NCBI RefSeq assembly: GCF_001463905.1
Contig: NZ_BBWR01000018.1
Span: 1 to 64,000, forward strand
DNA: 64,000 nucleotides
From: Aureimonas frigidaquae
GTDB taxonomy: Bacteria > Pseudomonadota > Alphaproteobacteria > Rhizobiales > Rhizobiaceae
Direction of reading: 5' to 3'
Under the pieces are notes generated by a model. The model was not told the origin of the DNA and ran no database searches. It was given only the letters and a program-made list of their open reading frames with translations. Shown here one piece after another: positions 52,205 to 60,980 of the stretch. The stretch's first letter is position 1. Each line of letters begins with the position of its first letter. The translations under genes were made by a program, and so were the position numbers.

Positions 52205-53710
52205 TTGGCGGCGCTGATCCAGCTCGAGAACATCACCAAGTCCTTTGCCGGTATCCACGCTCTGACCGATGTGGACTTCGATCTGAATGCAGGCGAAGTC
52301 CATGCGCTGGTGGGCGAAAACGGGGCGGGCAAATCCACCCTGATGCGCGTTTTGGGCGGCGAGTTCCGGCCCGATGCGGGCCGCACGCTGATCAACGGGG
52401 CGGAGGTGCGGCTTTCCGGCCCGACCGACGCCATCCGCCGTGGCATCTCCGTCATCCACCAGGAAATGGCCCTTGCGCCGGACCTGACGGTGGCCGAGAA
52501 CATCTTTCTGGGCGTGCTGCCGGCCGCGATCAACTGGCGCAGCCTGAACGAGCGCGCCCGTGCGCTCATCCAACGTCTCGGCTTCGACATCGCCCCCGGC
52601 GAACAGGTCTCCGACCTGTCGGTGGCCCATCAGCAGGTGGTGGAGATCGCCAAGGCGCTCTCGCGCGATGTGCGTGTGATCGTCTTCGACGAGCCGACCG
52701 CCGTCCTGTCGACGGGCGATGCGCGCCGCCTCCTGCAGATCATCAAGGATCTGCGCGGCCAGGGCGTGGGCATCGTCTATATTTCCCACCGGCTGGACGA
52801 GATCTACGAGATTGCCGACCGGATCACCGTCATGAAGGACGGCCGGCGCGTGGGCACCGTCACTCCCACGGACACCCCGGTGGACGGGCTCATCCGCATG
52901 ATGGTCGGTCGGCCGCTGTCCCAGCTCTTCGGCGACAAGCCGCACACGACGCTGGGGGAAGAGATCGTGCGGGTCGAAGGGCTGACACTGCCCAATGGCG
53001 TGCGGGATGTGAGCTTCTCCATCCGGCGGGGCGAGGTCGTCGGGCTCGGCGGGCTGGTCGGCTCGGGCCGCAGCGAAGTGGCGCGCGCCCTGTTCGGCGC
53101 CGACCCGATCCGCAGCGGCACCATCGTCCTGAAGGGGGCGCCCTTCAAACCCCGCAACCCCCGCCAGGCGGTGCGGCGCGGCATCGGCCTGGTGCCTGAA
53201 GACCGCAAGGCACAGGGTGTCGTCCTGGACATGGCCATCCGCGAAAACGCCACCATGGCGGATGCCTCCCGCGTGACGCGGGCCGGCTTCTTCCGGGCCG
53301 GCGCCGAGCGCCGCCTTGTCCAGTCGCTGATCGCCTCGCTGCGGATCAAGCTGCAATCCATGAACGATCCCGTCTCCAGCCTGTCCGGCGGCAACCAGCA
53401 GAAGGTCGTCCTGGCCAAGTGGTTCAACACCGGGCCGGACCTCATCATCCTGGACGAGCCGACCCGCGGCGTGGATGTGGGGGCCAAGACGGAAATCTAT
53501 TCGCTGATCCATCGCCTGGCCTCGGAAGGCAAGGCGGTGATCGTCATTTCATCGGAGCACGCCGAACTGTTCGGCCTGTGCGACCGCGTCCTCGTCATGG
53601 GCGAAGGAACGCTGCGCGGCGAGCTCCTGCCGCCCGATTTCGAAGAAGAAAAACTTCTGACCCTGTCGATGACGGGCCAGCACCAACAGGCCCCGGAGGC
53701 CCGGACATGA
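52205..53710 (+). CDS. RbsA-like sugar ABC transporter ATP-binding protein, TTG start
   Basis: Tandem ATPase of 501 residues. The first domain has Walker A GENGAGKST with K43, a DLSVAHQQVVEIAKAL signature region and Walker B VIVFDEPTAVL. The second domain has the degenerate GLGGLVGSGRSEVARALFG and the signature LSGGNQQKVVLAKW with [14 protein letters not shown]. The TTG at 52205 is proposed because AGGAGGGA lies about 8 nt upstream and the family N-terminus follows at once; an ATG at 52136 would add 23 unconserved residues. The stop overlaps the permease start by 4 bases. Confidence 0.94.
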   Translation: MAALIQLENITKSFAGIHALTDVDFDLNAGEVHALVGENGAGKSTLMRVLGGEFRPDAGRTLINGAEVRLSGPTDAIRRGISVIHQEMALAPDLTVAENIFLGVLPAAINWRSLNERARALIQRLGFDIAPGEQVSDLSVAHQQVVEIAKALSRDVRVIVFDEPTAVLSTGDARRLLQIIKDLRGQGVGIVYISHRLDEIYEIADRITVMKDGRRVGTVTPTDTPVDGLIRMMVGRPLSQLFGDKPHTTLGEEIVRVEGLTLPNGVRDVSFSIRRGEVVGLGGLVGSGRSEVARALFGADPIRSGTIVLKGAPFKPRNPRQAVRRGIGLVPEDRKAQGVVLDMAIRENATMADASRVTRAGFFRAGAERRLVQSLIASLRIKLQSMNDPVSSLSGGNQQKVVLAKWFNTGPDLIILDEPTRGVDVGAKTEIYSLIHRLASEGKAVIVISSEHAELFGLCDRVLVMGEGTLRGELLPPDFEEEKLLTLSMTGQHQQAPEART

Positions 53711-54693
53711 GCGAGAACACGGTCACCTTCAACGAGGCCGAGAAGACCCGTCGGTTCAACTTCGGCAAGGCGTTCCGGCAATACGGGACCTTCGTCATCT
53801 TCGTGCTGCTCATCCTGCTCGCGCAGGCGCAGTCGGATGCCTTCCTGACCGAGCGCAACGTGATGAACGTCCTGCGCCAGATGTCGGGCATCGGCGTCAT
53901 GTCCATCGGCATGCTCTTCGTCATTCTGACGCGCGGCATCGACCTGTCGGTCGGCTCCATCGCGGCGCTCGGCGCCGTATCGACGGCCATTCTCCTGCAA
54001 TCCTATCCGCTGCCGGTCACGCTCGCCATGGTCGTCGGCATCGGCGCGGCCTGCGGCCTGATTTCCGGCGTCTTCATCGCCTTCTTCCGCCTTCCGGCCT
54101 TCGTCATCACGCTCGCCATGATGACGGCGGCGCGGGGCTTCGCCCTCATCCTGTCCAACGGCCAGCCGATCATGCTGGGCGAAGCCGGCCGCCCGCTGCA
54201 GGCCTTCGGCACCTCCTACACGCTCGGCGTGCCGCAGCCGGCGCTGCTCATGCTCGCCTGCTTCGCCATCGCCTTCGTGGTGCTGAACTTTACGCGCTTC
54301 GGCCGCATGGTGAAGGCGATTGGCTCCAACGAAGAGGCCGTGCGCCTGTCCGGCATCCAGGTTCCCTGGTACGTCCTGTCGGTCTATGTCATCTCCGGGG
54401 CGCTTGCGGCAGTGGCCGGCGTGCTCGTCACCTCCCGCTCGGGTGTCGGCTCGGCCTCCGTCGGCGCGGGCAACGAGCTCGATGTCATCGCTGCGGTGGT
54501 GATCGGCGGCGCCAGCCTGATGGGTGGGCGCGGCGGCGTCATCAACACCTTCATCGGCGTGCTGATCCTCGGCGTGATCGGCAACATCATGAATTTGGCC
54601 GGCGTCCCCGGCTACCATCAGCAGGTCTATCTCGGCGTCATCATCGTCGCCGCCGTGGTCCTGCAGCATGGCACCACGCTTCTGCGGCGCTGA
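53707..54693 (+). CDS. RbsC-like sugar ABC transporter permease
   Basis: Inner-membrane permease of 328 residues of the ribose-type family. A cytoplasmic N-terminus of about 25 residues precedes eight to ten hydrophobic helices. Recognisable segments are LTERNVMNVLRQMSGIGVMSIG, ILTRGIDLSVGSIAALGAV and AVVIGGASLMGGRGGVINTFIG, the last being the region that engages the RbsA-type ATPase. It overlaps the ATPase gene by 4 bases and ends 5 bp before the kinase gene. A single permease is expected to form a homodimer. Confidence 0.95.
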   Translation: MSENTVTFNEAEKTRRFNFGKAFRQYGTFVIFVLLILLAQAQSDAFLTERNVMNVLRQMSGIGVMSIGMLFVILTRGIDLSVGSIAALGAVSTAILLQSYPLPVTLAMVVGIGAACGLISGVFIAFFRLPAFVITLAMMTAARGFALILSNGQPIMLGEAGRPLQAFGTSYTLGVPQPALLMLACFAIAFVVLNFTRFGRMVKAIGSNEEAVRLSGIQVPWYVLSVYVISGALAAVAGVLVTSRSGVGSASVGAGNELDVIAAVVIGGASLMGGRGGVINTFIGVLILGVIGNIMNLAGVPGYHQQVYLGVIIVAAVVLQHGTTLLRR

Positions 54694-54698
54694 TAGCC

Positions 54699-56222
54699 AT
54701 GCAGGCAAGCATCGCAATCGACATCGGCACGGGATCCACCCGAGCCGCCCTGATGGGGATGGACGGCAGGGTGATCACCATCGCCGCCCGCCCCTACGAC
54801 CAGATCGTGCCGGCCTTCGGCTGGTCCGAGCAACGGCCCGACGACTGGTGGGCCGCCGCCGTGGAGACGCTACGCACCGTCACGGACCACGCGCGAGCGG
54901 AAGGAATTTCGATCGAGTCCGTCTGCGCCTGCGGCCAGATGCACGGCACGGTCCTGGTGGATGCCGACGGGCAGCCCGCGCGCGATACGGTACCGCTGTG
55001 GAACGACAAGCGCACGCTGGATTACGTGACGCGGTTCGAGCGGCAGGAAAAATCGGCCAACTGGCTGGCGCTGACCGCCAACCCGCCGACGCCCGCCTGG
55101 CCGGCCTTCAAGCTGCAATGGCTGCGCGATCATGACCCCGCCGCCTATGCGCGCGCCACCACGGTCATGATGCCCAAGGACTATGTGAACCTGCGGCTGA
55201 CCGGTCGCCGTGCCATGGACTGGACGGATGCCGCCTGCTCCTTCCTGGTCAACAGCGAAACGCGCCAATGGTCGCGCAGGGTCTTCGAGCGGCTTGGGCT
55301 CGATATCGCCAAGATGGCCGACATCGCCATGCCGACCGATATTCTCGGCACCGTCACCCGGGAGGCGGCGGCCCTGACCGGGCTGGCGGAGGGCACGCCG
55401 GTCCTTGTCGGCGCGGCAGATTTTCCCGTTGCCATGCTGGGCTCCGGCGTCTGCCGGCCGGGCCTTGCATCGGAAGTCGCCGGCACCTCGTCCATTGTCA
55501 CGCTTCTGGCGCACGAGCCCGTGCTCGACCCGGAAATCAGCAATGTCGGCACGCCGGAAGGCAATTGGGGGGCCTTCGTTCTTCTGGAGGCAGGCGGCGA
55601 CAGCGCACGCTGGGCGCGCCGGACATTCCACGGCGACACCCTGTCCTACGCGCAGATCCTGGATGCGGCTGCGCAGTCCAGGGCCGGGGCGGGCTCGCTC
55701 TTCTTCCTGCCTTATCTCGTGGGCGAGCGGCTCGGCGCGCACCGCAATTCGCGTGCGCAGTTCTTCGGCCTCGGCGCGGGCCATGGGCTCGACGACATGC
55801 ATCGCGCAGTGCTGGAAGGCGTTGCCTTCGCGGTGAACCGGCATCTGCGCGTCATGGAACGTGCAACGGGCACGGAGCCGGAGCTGCTCATCGCCTCGGG
55901 CGGCGGGGCCAAGGCGGATCTGTGGCTTAAGATAAAGGCGAGCGTCTACCAAAAGCCGATCCTGATCCCGGAAGAGGCCGAGTGTGGCCTGGTCGGCTGC
56001 GCGATCCTGTCGGCCGCCGCCGCAGGGCGCGGCAGCATCGAGGAGGCGGCCGGCCGGCTCGTCCGCCATTCCCGCCGGGTCGATCCGGATCCGCGCTGGA
56101 GCGATGTCTATGCGCGGATGCAACCCGTCTACGACCGCCTCTATGGCGAGGCGCAGCAGTTTTACGACGATCTTGACGCGCTCGACGCGGCGAACCGGTC
56201 AGAAGGGGACAATCTGCAATGA
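54699..56222 (+). CDS. FGGY-family carbohydrate kinase, xylulokinase-like
   Basis: Sugar kinase of 507 residues. It starts with the phosphate-binding AIDIGTGSTRAALMG, has the substrate-side GQMHGTVLVD and PLWNDKRT, and the second ATP-binding region AGTSSIVTLL and SGGGAKADLWLKIKA. The pattern GQMHG is seen in xylulokinases, but related enzymes act on ribulose, fuculose, erythritol and glycerol. It would phosphorylate the imported sugar or the ketose formed by the dehydrogenases of the operon. It overlaps the next SDR gene by 4 bases. Confidence 0.92.
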   Translation: MQASIAIDIGTGSTRAALMGMDGRVITIAARPYDQIVPAFGWSEQRPDDWWAAAVETLRTVTDHARAEGISIESVCACGQMHGTVLVDADGQPARDTVPLWNDKRTLDYVTRFERQEKSANWLALTANPPTPAWPAFKLQWLRDHDPAAYARATTVMMPKDYVNLRLTGRRAMDWTDAACSFLVNSETRQWSRRVFERLGLDIAKMADIAMPTDILGTVTREAAALTGLAEGTPVLVGAADFPVAMLGSGVCRPGLASEVAGTSSIVTLLAHEPVLDPEISNVGTPEGNWGAFVLLEAGGDSARWARRTFHGDTLSYAQILDAAAQSRAGAGSLFFLPYLVGERLGAHRNSRAQFFGLGAGHGLDDMHRAVLEGVAFAVNRHLRVMERATGTEPELLIASGGGAKADLWLKIKASVYQKPILIPEEAECGLVGCAILSAAAAGRGSIEEAAGRLVRHSRRVDPDPRWSDVYARMQPVYDRLYGEAQQFYDDLDALDAANRSEGDNLQ

Positions 56223-56983
56223 GTATCATGAGCCGCTTCAGCCTTGCGGGGCGCACGGCGCTCGTCACGGGCGGCGCCCGCGGCATCGGCTTGGCCACCT
56301 CCACGGCCCTGGCGGAAGGCGGCGCGGCGATCATCCTGGTCGATCGTGACGGCGAGGCCGCGGAAAATGCGGCCGCGCAGCTGCGTGAGCGCGGCTTCGA
56401 CGTGGTGGCCTACCCGCTGGACGTGACCCGCTCGGCCGATGTGACGGCGCTCGCCGACCGCTATTCGCATGTCGACATCCTCGTCAACAATGCCGGCATT
56501 GCGCGGTCCAACATCCGTGCGGAAGACATGACCGACGATGAATGGACCAGCGTCGTCGATATCAACCTCAACGGCATGTTCTGGTGCTGCCGTGCCTTCG
56601 GGCGCCATATGCTGGAGCGCGGGCGCGGGGCTATCGTCAATGTCGGCTCGATGTCCGGCTTCGTGGTCAACCGTCCACAGGAACAGGCGCAATACAACGC
56701 GTCCAAGGCGGCAGTGCACCAGTTGACCCGCTCCCTCGCCGCCGAATGGGCGCCCCGGGGCGTGCGCGTCAACGCCGTGGCGCCCACCTATATCGAAACC
56801 GAGATGACGCGTTACGTCTATGACAGCCCGGAGCTCATGCAGCACTGGATCGGCGGCACGCCGCAGAACCGCATGGGCCAGCCGGACGAGATCGCCGCCG
56901 TCATTCTTTTCCTGGCCTCGGACGCCGCGAGCCTGATGACGGGCTCGATCGTGCTGGCCGATGGCGGCTACACCTGCTGGTAG
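56219..56983 (+). CDS. Short-chain dehydrogenase/reductase
   Basis: Classical SDR of 254 residues, NAD(P)-dependent. The cofactor motif VTGGARGIGLA lies at about 16-26, NNAGIA follows the fourth strand, and the catalytic YNASK motif is in QYNASKAAVHQLTR; the active serine is in VNVGSMSG. The C-terminus DGGYTCW is typical of polyol or sugar dehydrogenases. It overlaps the kinase gene by 4 bases, consistent with oxidation of a polyol before phosphorylation. Exact substrate unknown. Confidence 0.92.
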   Translation: MSIMSRFSLAGRTALVTGGARGIGLATSTALAEGGAAIILVDRDGEAAENAAAQLRERGFDVVAYPLDVTRSADVTALADRYSHVDILVNNAGIARSNIRAEDMTDDEWTSVVDINLNGMFWCCRAFGRHMLERGRGAIVNVGSMSGFVVNRPQEQAQYNASKAAVHQLTRSLAAEWAPRGVRVNAVAPTYIETEMTRYVYDSPELMQHWIGGTPQNRMGQPDEIAAVILFLASDAASLMTGSIVLADGGYTCW

Positions 56984-56995
56984 GATTCCACACGA

Positions 56996-58066
56996 ATGTA
57001 CATCACCGGAGCACGCTTTCCCGGCCGCTACGTCCAGGCGCCGGGCCTCATCTCCCGCCTGGGAGCACAGGCCGAGACGCTGGGCAAACATGCCCTCGTC
57101 ATTCTGGACCGCAATCTGGCGGACGTCCTGCGCGGTCCGCTCGAAGAGGGCGTGAAACCCCTATCGGCGGTCATTTCCGTCCATGGCGGCGAATGCTCCG
57201 AACAGGAGATTACGCGGAACGTCGAGGAGGGCCGCGCAAAGGGCGTGGACATGATCATCGGCGTGGGCGGCGGCAAGGCGCTGGACACGGCGAAATCGGT
57301 GGCCTTCCGCCTGGGCGGCCTGCCATGCGTCATCGTGCCGACCATCGCCGCATCGGATGCACCCTGCTCCGCCCTCGCCGTGGTCTACAAGGAATCCGAC
57401 CATTCGGTCGATTACGACTACTTCCTGCCGCGCAATCCAGACCTCGTCCTCGTCGACACGCAGATCATCGCCCAGGCCCCGTCGCGCTTTCTGGCGGCCG
57501 GCATCGGCGATGCGCTCGCCACCTGGTACGAGGCCGAAAGCTCCCGGATCGCCGATGCGCCCAATTGCTGGGGCACGCACGGCTCTGCCCTCGCCTTCGA
57601 GATCGCCCGTTTCTGCCGGGATACGATCGTGGAATACGGCGCCGAGGCCCTGCGCGAATGCGATGCGGGCGAGGCCGGACCGGCCTTCGAGCGCGTGGTG
57701 GAGGCCAACATCCTTCTGTCCGGCGCTGGCTTTGAGTCGGGCGGCGTTGCCGGCGCCCATGCCATCCACCATGGCCTGTGCGAGTTGCCGGACGTGCACC
57801 ATCACCTGCACGGCGAAAAGGTCGCCATCGGCGTGTTGGCGACGCTGCTGATCCACGGCAATCGGGACGAATACGAAAAGGTGCGCGATTACTGCCTGTC
57901 CGTCCGGCTGCCCACGCGCCTGTCCGATATCGGCATCGTGGAGGTGAGCGACGAAAAGCTCCAAGCGGTCGCGCAGCGCGCCTGCCGGCCGGGCGAGATC
58001 ATGGAAAACGAACCCATCACCGTCACGCCGGACATGGTCGTGGCGGCGCTGCGGCAATTGGCCTGA
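56996..58066 (+). CDS. gldA: Glycerol-dehydrogenase-like metal-dependent alcohol dehydrogenase
   Basis: Iron/zinc-dependent polyol dehydrogenase of 356 residues, GldA family, oxidising a secondary alcohol group such as glycerol to dihydroxyacetone. The NAD loop GVGGGKALDTAK is at about 84-95. Metal ligands are D in AGIGDALATW, H in HAIHHGL and H in HLHGEKVAIG. Length is normal. It follows the first SDR by 12 bp. In this operon it may act on a longer polyol or an alpha-hydroxyketone rather than on glycerol, so the symbol names the family only. Confidence 0.88.
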   Translation: MYITGARFPGRYVQAPGLISRLGAQAETLGKHALVILDRNLADVLRGPLEEGVKPLSAVISVHGGECSEQEITRNVEEGRAKGVDMIIGVGGGKALDTAKSVAFRLGGLPCVIVPTIAASDAPCSALAVVYKESDHSVDYDYFLPRNPDLVLVDTQIIAQAPSRFLAAGIGDALATWYEAESSRIADAPNCWGTHGSALAFEIARFCRDTIVEYGAEALRECDAGEAGPAFERVVEANILLSGAGFESGGVAGAHAIHHGLCELPDVHHHLHGEKVAIGVLATLLIHGNRDEYEKVRDYCLSVRLPTRLSDIGIVEVSDEKLQAVAQRACRPGEIMENEPITVTPDMVVAALRQLA

Positions 58067-58092
58067 CAGAGTCCCGGGGAGGATTAAATCGC

Positions 58093-58851
58093 ATGCAAGA
58101 GACCGTCGAAACATTCCGCAAGGACCTCTTTTCCGGCCAGCACGTGATTGTGTCCGGCGCGACCAGCGGCATCGGGCTCGACATTGCCCGCGGCTTCGCC
58201 GCGCTTGGCGCCGAGGTAACGGCAACGGGATCGTCGGCCGACAAGATCGCCGGCATGGGAAGCGAGAGCGCAATCCGCTTCACGCGGCTGGATGTCCGCG
58301 ACCGGGCGGCCGTCAAGGCGTTCTGCGCCGATCAGGAGCGCTGCGATGTCCTGATCAACGGCGCCGGCATCGCCCGTGGTGGCGCGGAATGGGACGAAGA
58401 CATCTTCCTCGACACGATGGATGTGAACCTCAACGCCCAGTTCCGGCTTGCCATCGGCCTGAAGGACCGGCTGGCTGAGCGTGGCGGCAGCATCATCAAC
58501 ATCGCCTCGATGCTCAGCTACATGGCCGATCCGGGCGTGCCGGCCTACACGGCCTCCAAAACCGGTGTCCTGGGGCTGACCCGCGCGCTCGCGCACAAAT
58601 GGGGCCGCGAAGGAATCCGCGTCAACGCCGTGGCGCCCGGCTACCACAAGACCGACATGACCAAGCCGATCTGGTCGGTGCCCTTCGGCGAAGAGGCCGT
58701 GTCGCGCCGCACGGCGCTGGGCCGCTGGGGCACGACGATCGATCTCGTCGGTCCGTGCCTCTTCCTCGCCTCTCCGGCCGCGGCCTACGTGACCGGAATG
58801 TGCCTGGAGGTCGATGGCGGCTTCGTGACGGGCAACCCGCTGGAGGCGTAG
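58093..58851 (+). CDS. Short-chain dehydrogenase/reductase
   Basis: Second SDR of the operon, 252 residues. Cofactor motif VSGATSGIGLD at about 20-30, INGAGIA in place of NNAG, catalytic serine in INIASMLSYM and YTASK as the active-site pair. It is only moderately similar to the other SDR, so the two probably act at different steps. The ATG at 58093 follows a GGGGAGG about 10 nt upstream; a longer open frame overlaps the gldA-like gene and is not used. It is the last gene before the convergent LysR gene. Confidence 0.92.
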   Translation: MQETVETFRKDLFSGQHVIVSGATSGIGLDIARGFAALGAEVTATGSSADKIAGMGSESAIRFTRLDVRDRAAVKAFCADQERCDVLINGAGIARGGAEWDEDIFLDTMDVNLNAQFRLAIGLKDRLAERGGSIINIASMLSYMADPGVPAYTASKTGVLGLTRALAHKWGREGIRVNAVAPGYHKTDMTKPIWSVPFGEEAVSRRTALGRWGTTIDLVGPCLFLASPAAAYVTGMCLEVDGGFVTGNPLEA

Positions 58852-58882
58852 GCCAGCGGCACGTGCAGCACGGCATCTTTTT

Positions 58883-58901
58883 CGGGGGGCGGTGCCCCCC
58901 G
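58883..58901. terminator. Strong hairpin between convergent SDR and LysR genes
   Basis: CGGGGGGC (58883-58890) pairs perfectly with GCCCCCCG (58894-58901) around a 3-nt GGT loop. A second short hairpin CCGCC-gttca-GGCGG follows at 58903-58917. Neither strand has a T-tract after the stem: on the plus strand the T-run precedes it, so it is not canonical. It may still stop both converging messages. Confidence 0.45.
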
Positions 58902-58909
58902 TCCGCCGT

Positions 58910-59788
58910 TCAGGCGGCTCCGGCGACGGAGCGCAGCAGGCCCGCAATCGTCATCGCGGCGGGCGAAAGATAGGCGTCCGGCCGATACAGGAGCCCGAAA
59001 GAGCGGCGATATGTCGTCTGTGCACAGCGCAGCTCGACAAGCTCGGAGGCCGCCAGCCGTTCCCCGGAGCAAAAGCTGAGCAGATCGCTGCCGCCGACCA
59101 GACGCGGCATGAGCACCAGCGAATTGACCTCGATCCGGACGCGGGGCTTGCGAAGTCCCGCACGCTCGAAAGCGTGGTCCAGCCATCGCCGGAGCACGAC
59201 CGAACTGGACGGCAGGATCCAGTCATAGTCGAGCATCGCTTCCATGCTTGCCTGCCGCCCGGCCAGCGGGTGGCCCGCCCGCGCCACGACGACGACATCG
59301 TCGAAGATCAGCGGCTCGGACTGGAACTCGTCCCCGCCCGGCCCCGTCGGGCTGACGAGCATGTCGAGTCGGTCCTCCCGCAGGGCGTTGCGCAGCACAT
59401 CGTTCATCCCGGTCACGAGATCGATGGTGATGCCGGGGGCCTCACGCATCATCCGCTCGATGACGTCGGGCAACAGCGTCTCGGTCACCGTCGCCGACGC
59501 GCCGAGCCGCACATGCCCACTGACGCCGGTGGCATGGTCGGACAATTCCCGCCTGGCATCGTCGATCCGCTGCAGGATCGACCGCGCCCTTTGATGGAAG
59601 ACCCTGCCGGCCGGTGTCGTCTCGACGTGGCGGCCCTTGCGCATCAGGAGCGGCGTGCGCAGCGCCTCTTCCAGCCGGTCGATGCATTTGGTGACCGCCG
59701 GCTGGGTGACGCCCAGCCGAGCCGCCGCCGAGCCGATGCCGCCCGTCTCGATCACCGCCGCGAAATAACGCAGATCCCGCTCGTTCAA
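58910..59788 (-). CDS. LysR-family transcriptional regulator
   Basis: Regulator of 292 residues. The N-terminal winged helix-turn-helix (about 1-60) reads RDLRYFAAVIETGGIGSAAARLGVTQPAVTK, the family hallmark, and the C-terminal part is a periplasmic-binding-like effector domain. It is divergent from the hydroxyacid dehydrogenase and RraA-family genes and is expected to control them, and perhaps the RbsC-type transporter beyond, through the 96-bp intergenic region. The effector is unknown. Confidence 0.94.
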   Translation of the reverse strand: MNERDLRYFAAVIETGGIGSAAARLGVTQPAVTKCIDRLEEALRTPLLMRKGRHVETTPAGRVFHQRARSILQRIDDARRELSDHATGVSGHVRLGASATVTETLLPDVIERMMREAPGITIDLVTGMNDVLRNALREDRLDMLVSPTGPGGDEFQSEPLIFDDVVVVARAGHPLAGRQASMEAMLDYDWILPSSSVVLRRWLDHAFERAGLRKPRVRIEVNSLVLMPRLVGGSDLLSFCSGERLAASELVELRCAQTTYRRSFGLLYRPDAYLSPAAMTIAGLLRSVAGAA

Positions 59789-59807
59789 AGCATTCCTCGA
59801 AGTTATA

Positions 59808-59821
59808 AATACTGGAATATT
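59808..59821. promoter_or_regulatory. Inverted repeat AATA-N6-TATT, candidate LysR site
   Basis: AATA-CTGGAA-TATT lies in the AT-rich intergenic region, 20 bp from the LysR start and about 64 bp before the divergent dehydrogenase. The short arms and the AT-rich flanks fit a LysR-type recognition site, which normally has a T-N11-A core within an inverted repeat. Assignment is by position only. Confidence 0.4.
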
Positions 59822-59884
59822 ATGTATTAGACAGAATTTTTCGGCAATGGTTGATTACCCCCCGTTCTGGGAGGATCAACGCAT

Positions 59885-60910
59885 ATGCCACCTATCGTTC
59901 TCGTCACGGCACCATCGCTGGCACCGGCCGGGCGCGCCGTTTTGGACAGCGCGGGCTGCGATATCCGCTACGTGTCGGGCTTTTCGGATGTGGACGGCCT
60001 GCACCGGCTCCTGCGTGAAGAGCGGGTCGAGGGGATCATCTCCCGGACCATGCATCTGACCGCCGACATGATGGATTCCTGCCCGAGCCTCAGCGTGATC
60101 TCCAAGCATGGCACGGGCACCAGCAACATCGACATGGACGCCGCCACGCAGCGCGGGATCGCCGTGTTTTCGACGCCCGGCGCCAATGCGCGCGCGGTGG
60201 CAGAGTTCACCATCGGAACGATGATCGCCGCCATGCGCCACGTGGCCCGCTTCGATCGCAGCGTGCGCAACGGCGAATGGGTGCGCAGCGGCGACGGCGC
60301 CGAACTGTCGGGGCGCACGCTCGGCCTGGTCGGCTTCGGCCGCATCGCCCGGCAGGTGGCTGCGGTCGCCCGCGCCCTCGGAATGCGGGTCATTGCCCAT
60401 GATCCGATGATCGACCCGACCATCGCCACGCTGGAGGGCGTCTCTCTGGTCCGTGAGCTGGACGCGCTGGTGCGCCAGAGCGATGTGTTGAGCCTGCATT
60501 GCCCGGCCGTGCGCGGCGCCCCGCCCATTCTCGATGCGCGGCGCCTGGCGCTGCTGCCGGTGGGCGCGGTCGTCGTCAACACCGCGCGCGGCGAACTGGT
60601 GGACGAGGCCGCCCTGGCGGCGGCACTCGAAGCGGGCCGGGTTTCGGCCGCGGCGCTGGACACCTTTGCGCAGGAGCCACTGGCGGACGGGCCCCTGCGG
60701 CGCAATCCCAACACCGTCCTGACGCCGCATATCGGCGGCTCGACGCCCGAGGCGCTGGCCGGCATGGCCGAACAGGCCGCACGCAACGTGGTGGCGTGCC
60801 TGAATGCCCGCAAAGCCGACAGGCCGCTGGCCGACGAGATCGCCGCCCTATGCCTCAACCGCAGCTTGCTCGAGGCGCAACCAGCGCATCTGCGCGGCGC
60901 AATTGCATGA
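59885..60910 (+). CDS. D-isomer-specific 2-hydroxyacid dehydrogenase
   Basis: NAD(P)-dependent dehydrogenase of 341 residues, of the phosphoglycerate/hydroxypyruvate reductase family. The Rossmann motif is GLVGFGRIARQVA at about 145-157; VVNTARGELVDEAAL carries the catalytic arginine and TPHIGG the histidine. GGGAGGAT lies shortly before the ATG. It is followed 70 bp later by the RraA-family gene. Paired with an RraA-type aldolase it may handle a branched or sugar-derived keto acid. It is distinct from the similar enzyme at 48.4-49.3 kb. Confidence 0.92.
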   Translation: MPPIVLVTAPSLAPAGRAVLDSAGCDIRYVSGFSDVDGLHRLLREERVEGIISRTMHLTADMMDSCPSLSVISKHGTGTSNIDMDAATQRGIAVFSTPGANARAVAEFTIGTMIAAMRHVARFDRSVRNGEWVRSGDGAELSGRTLGLVGFGRIARQVAAVARALGMRVIAHDPMIDPTIATLEGVSLVRELDALVRQSDVLSLHCPAVRGAPPILDARRLALLPVGAVVVNTARGELVDEAALAAALEAGRVSAAALDTFAQEPLADGPLRRNPNTVLTPHIGGSTPEALAGMAEQAARNVVACLNARKADRPLADEIAALCLNRSLLEAQPAHLRGAIA

Positions 60911-60980
60911 ATGACGGCCATCAAGGCCGCACCGTGACGACACCCCCTGTTCAAGCTGAGCGCATGAAGGACGAGCGACC

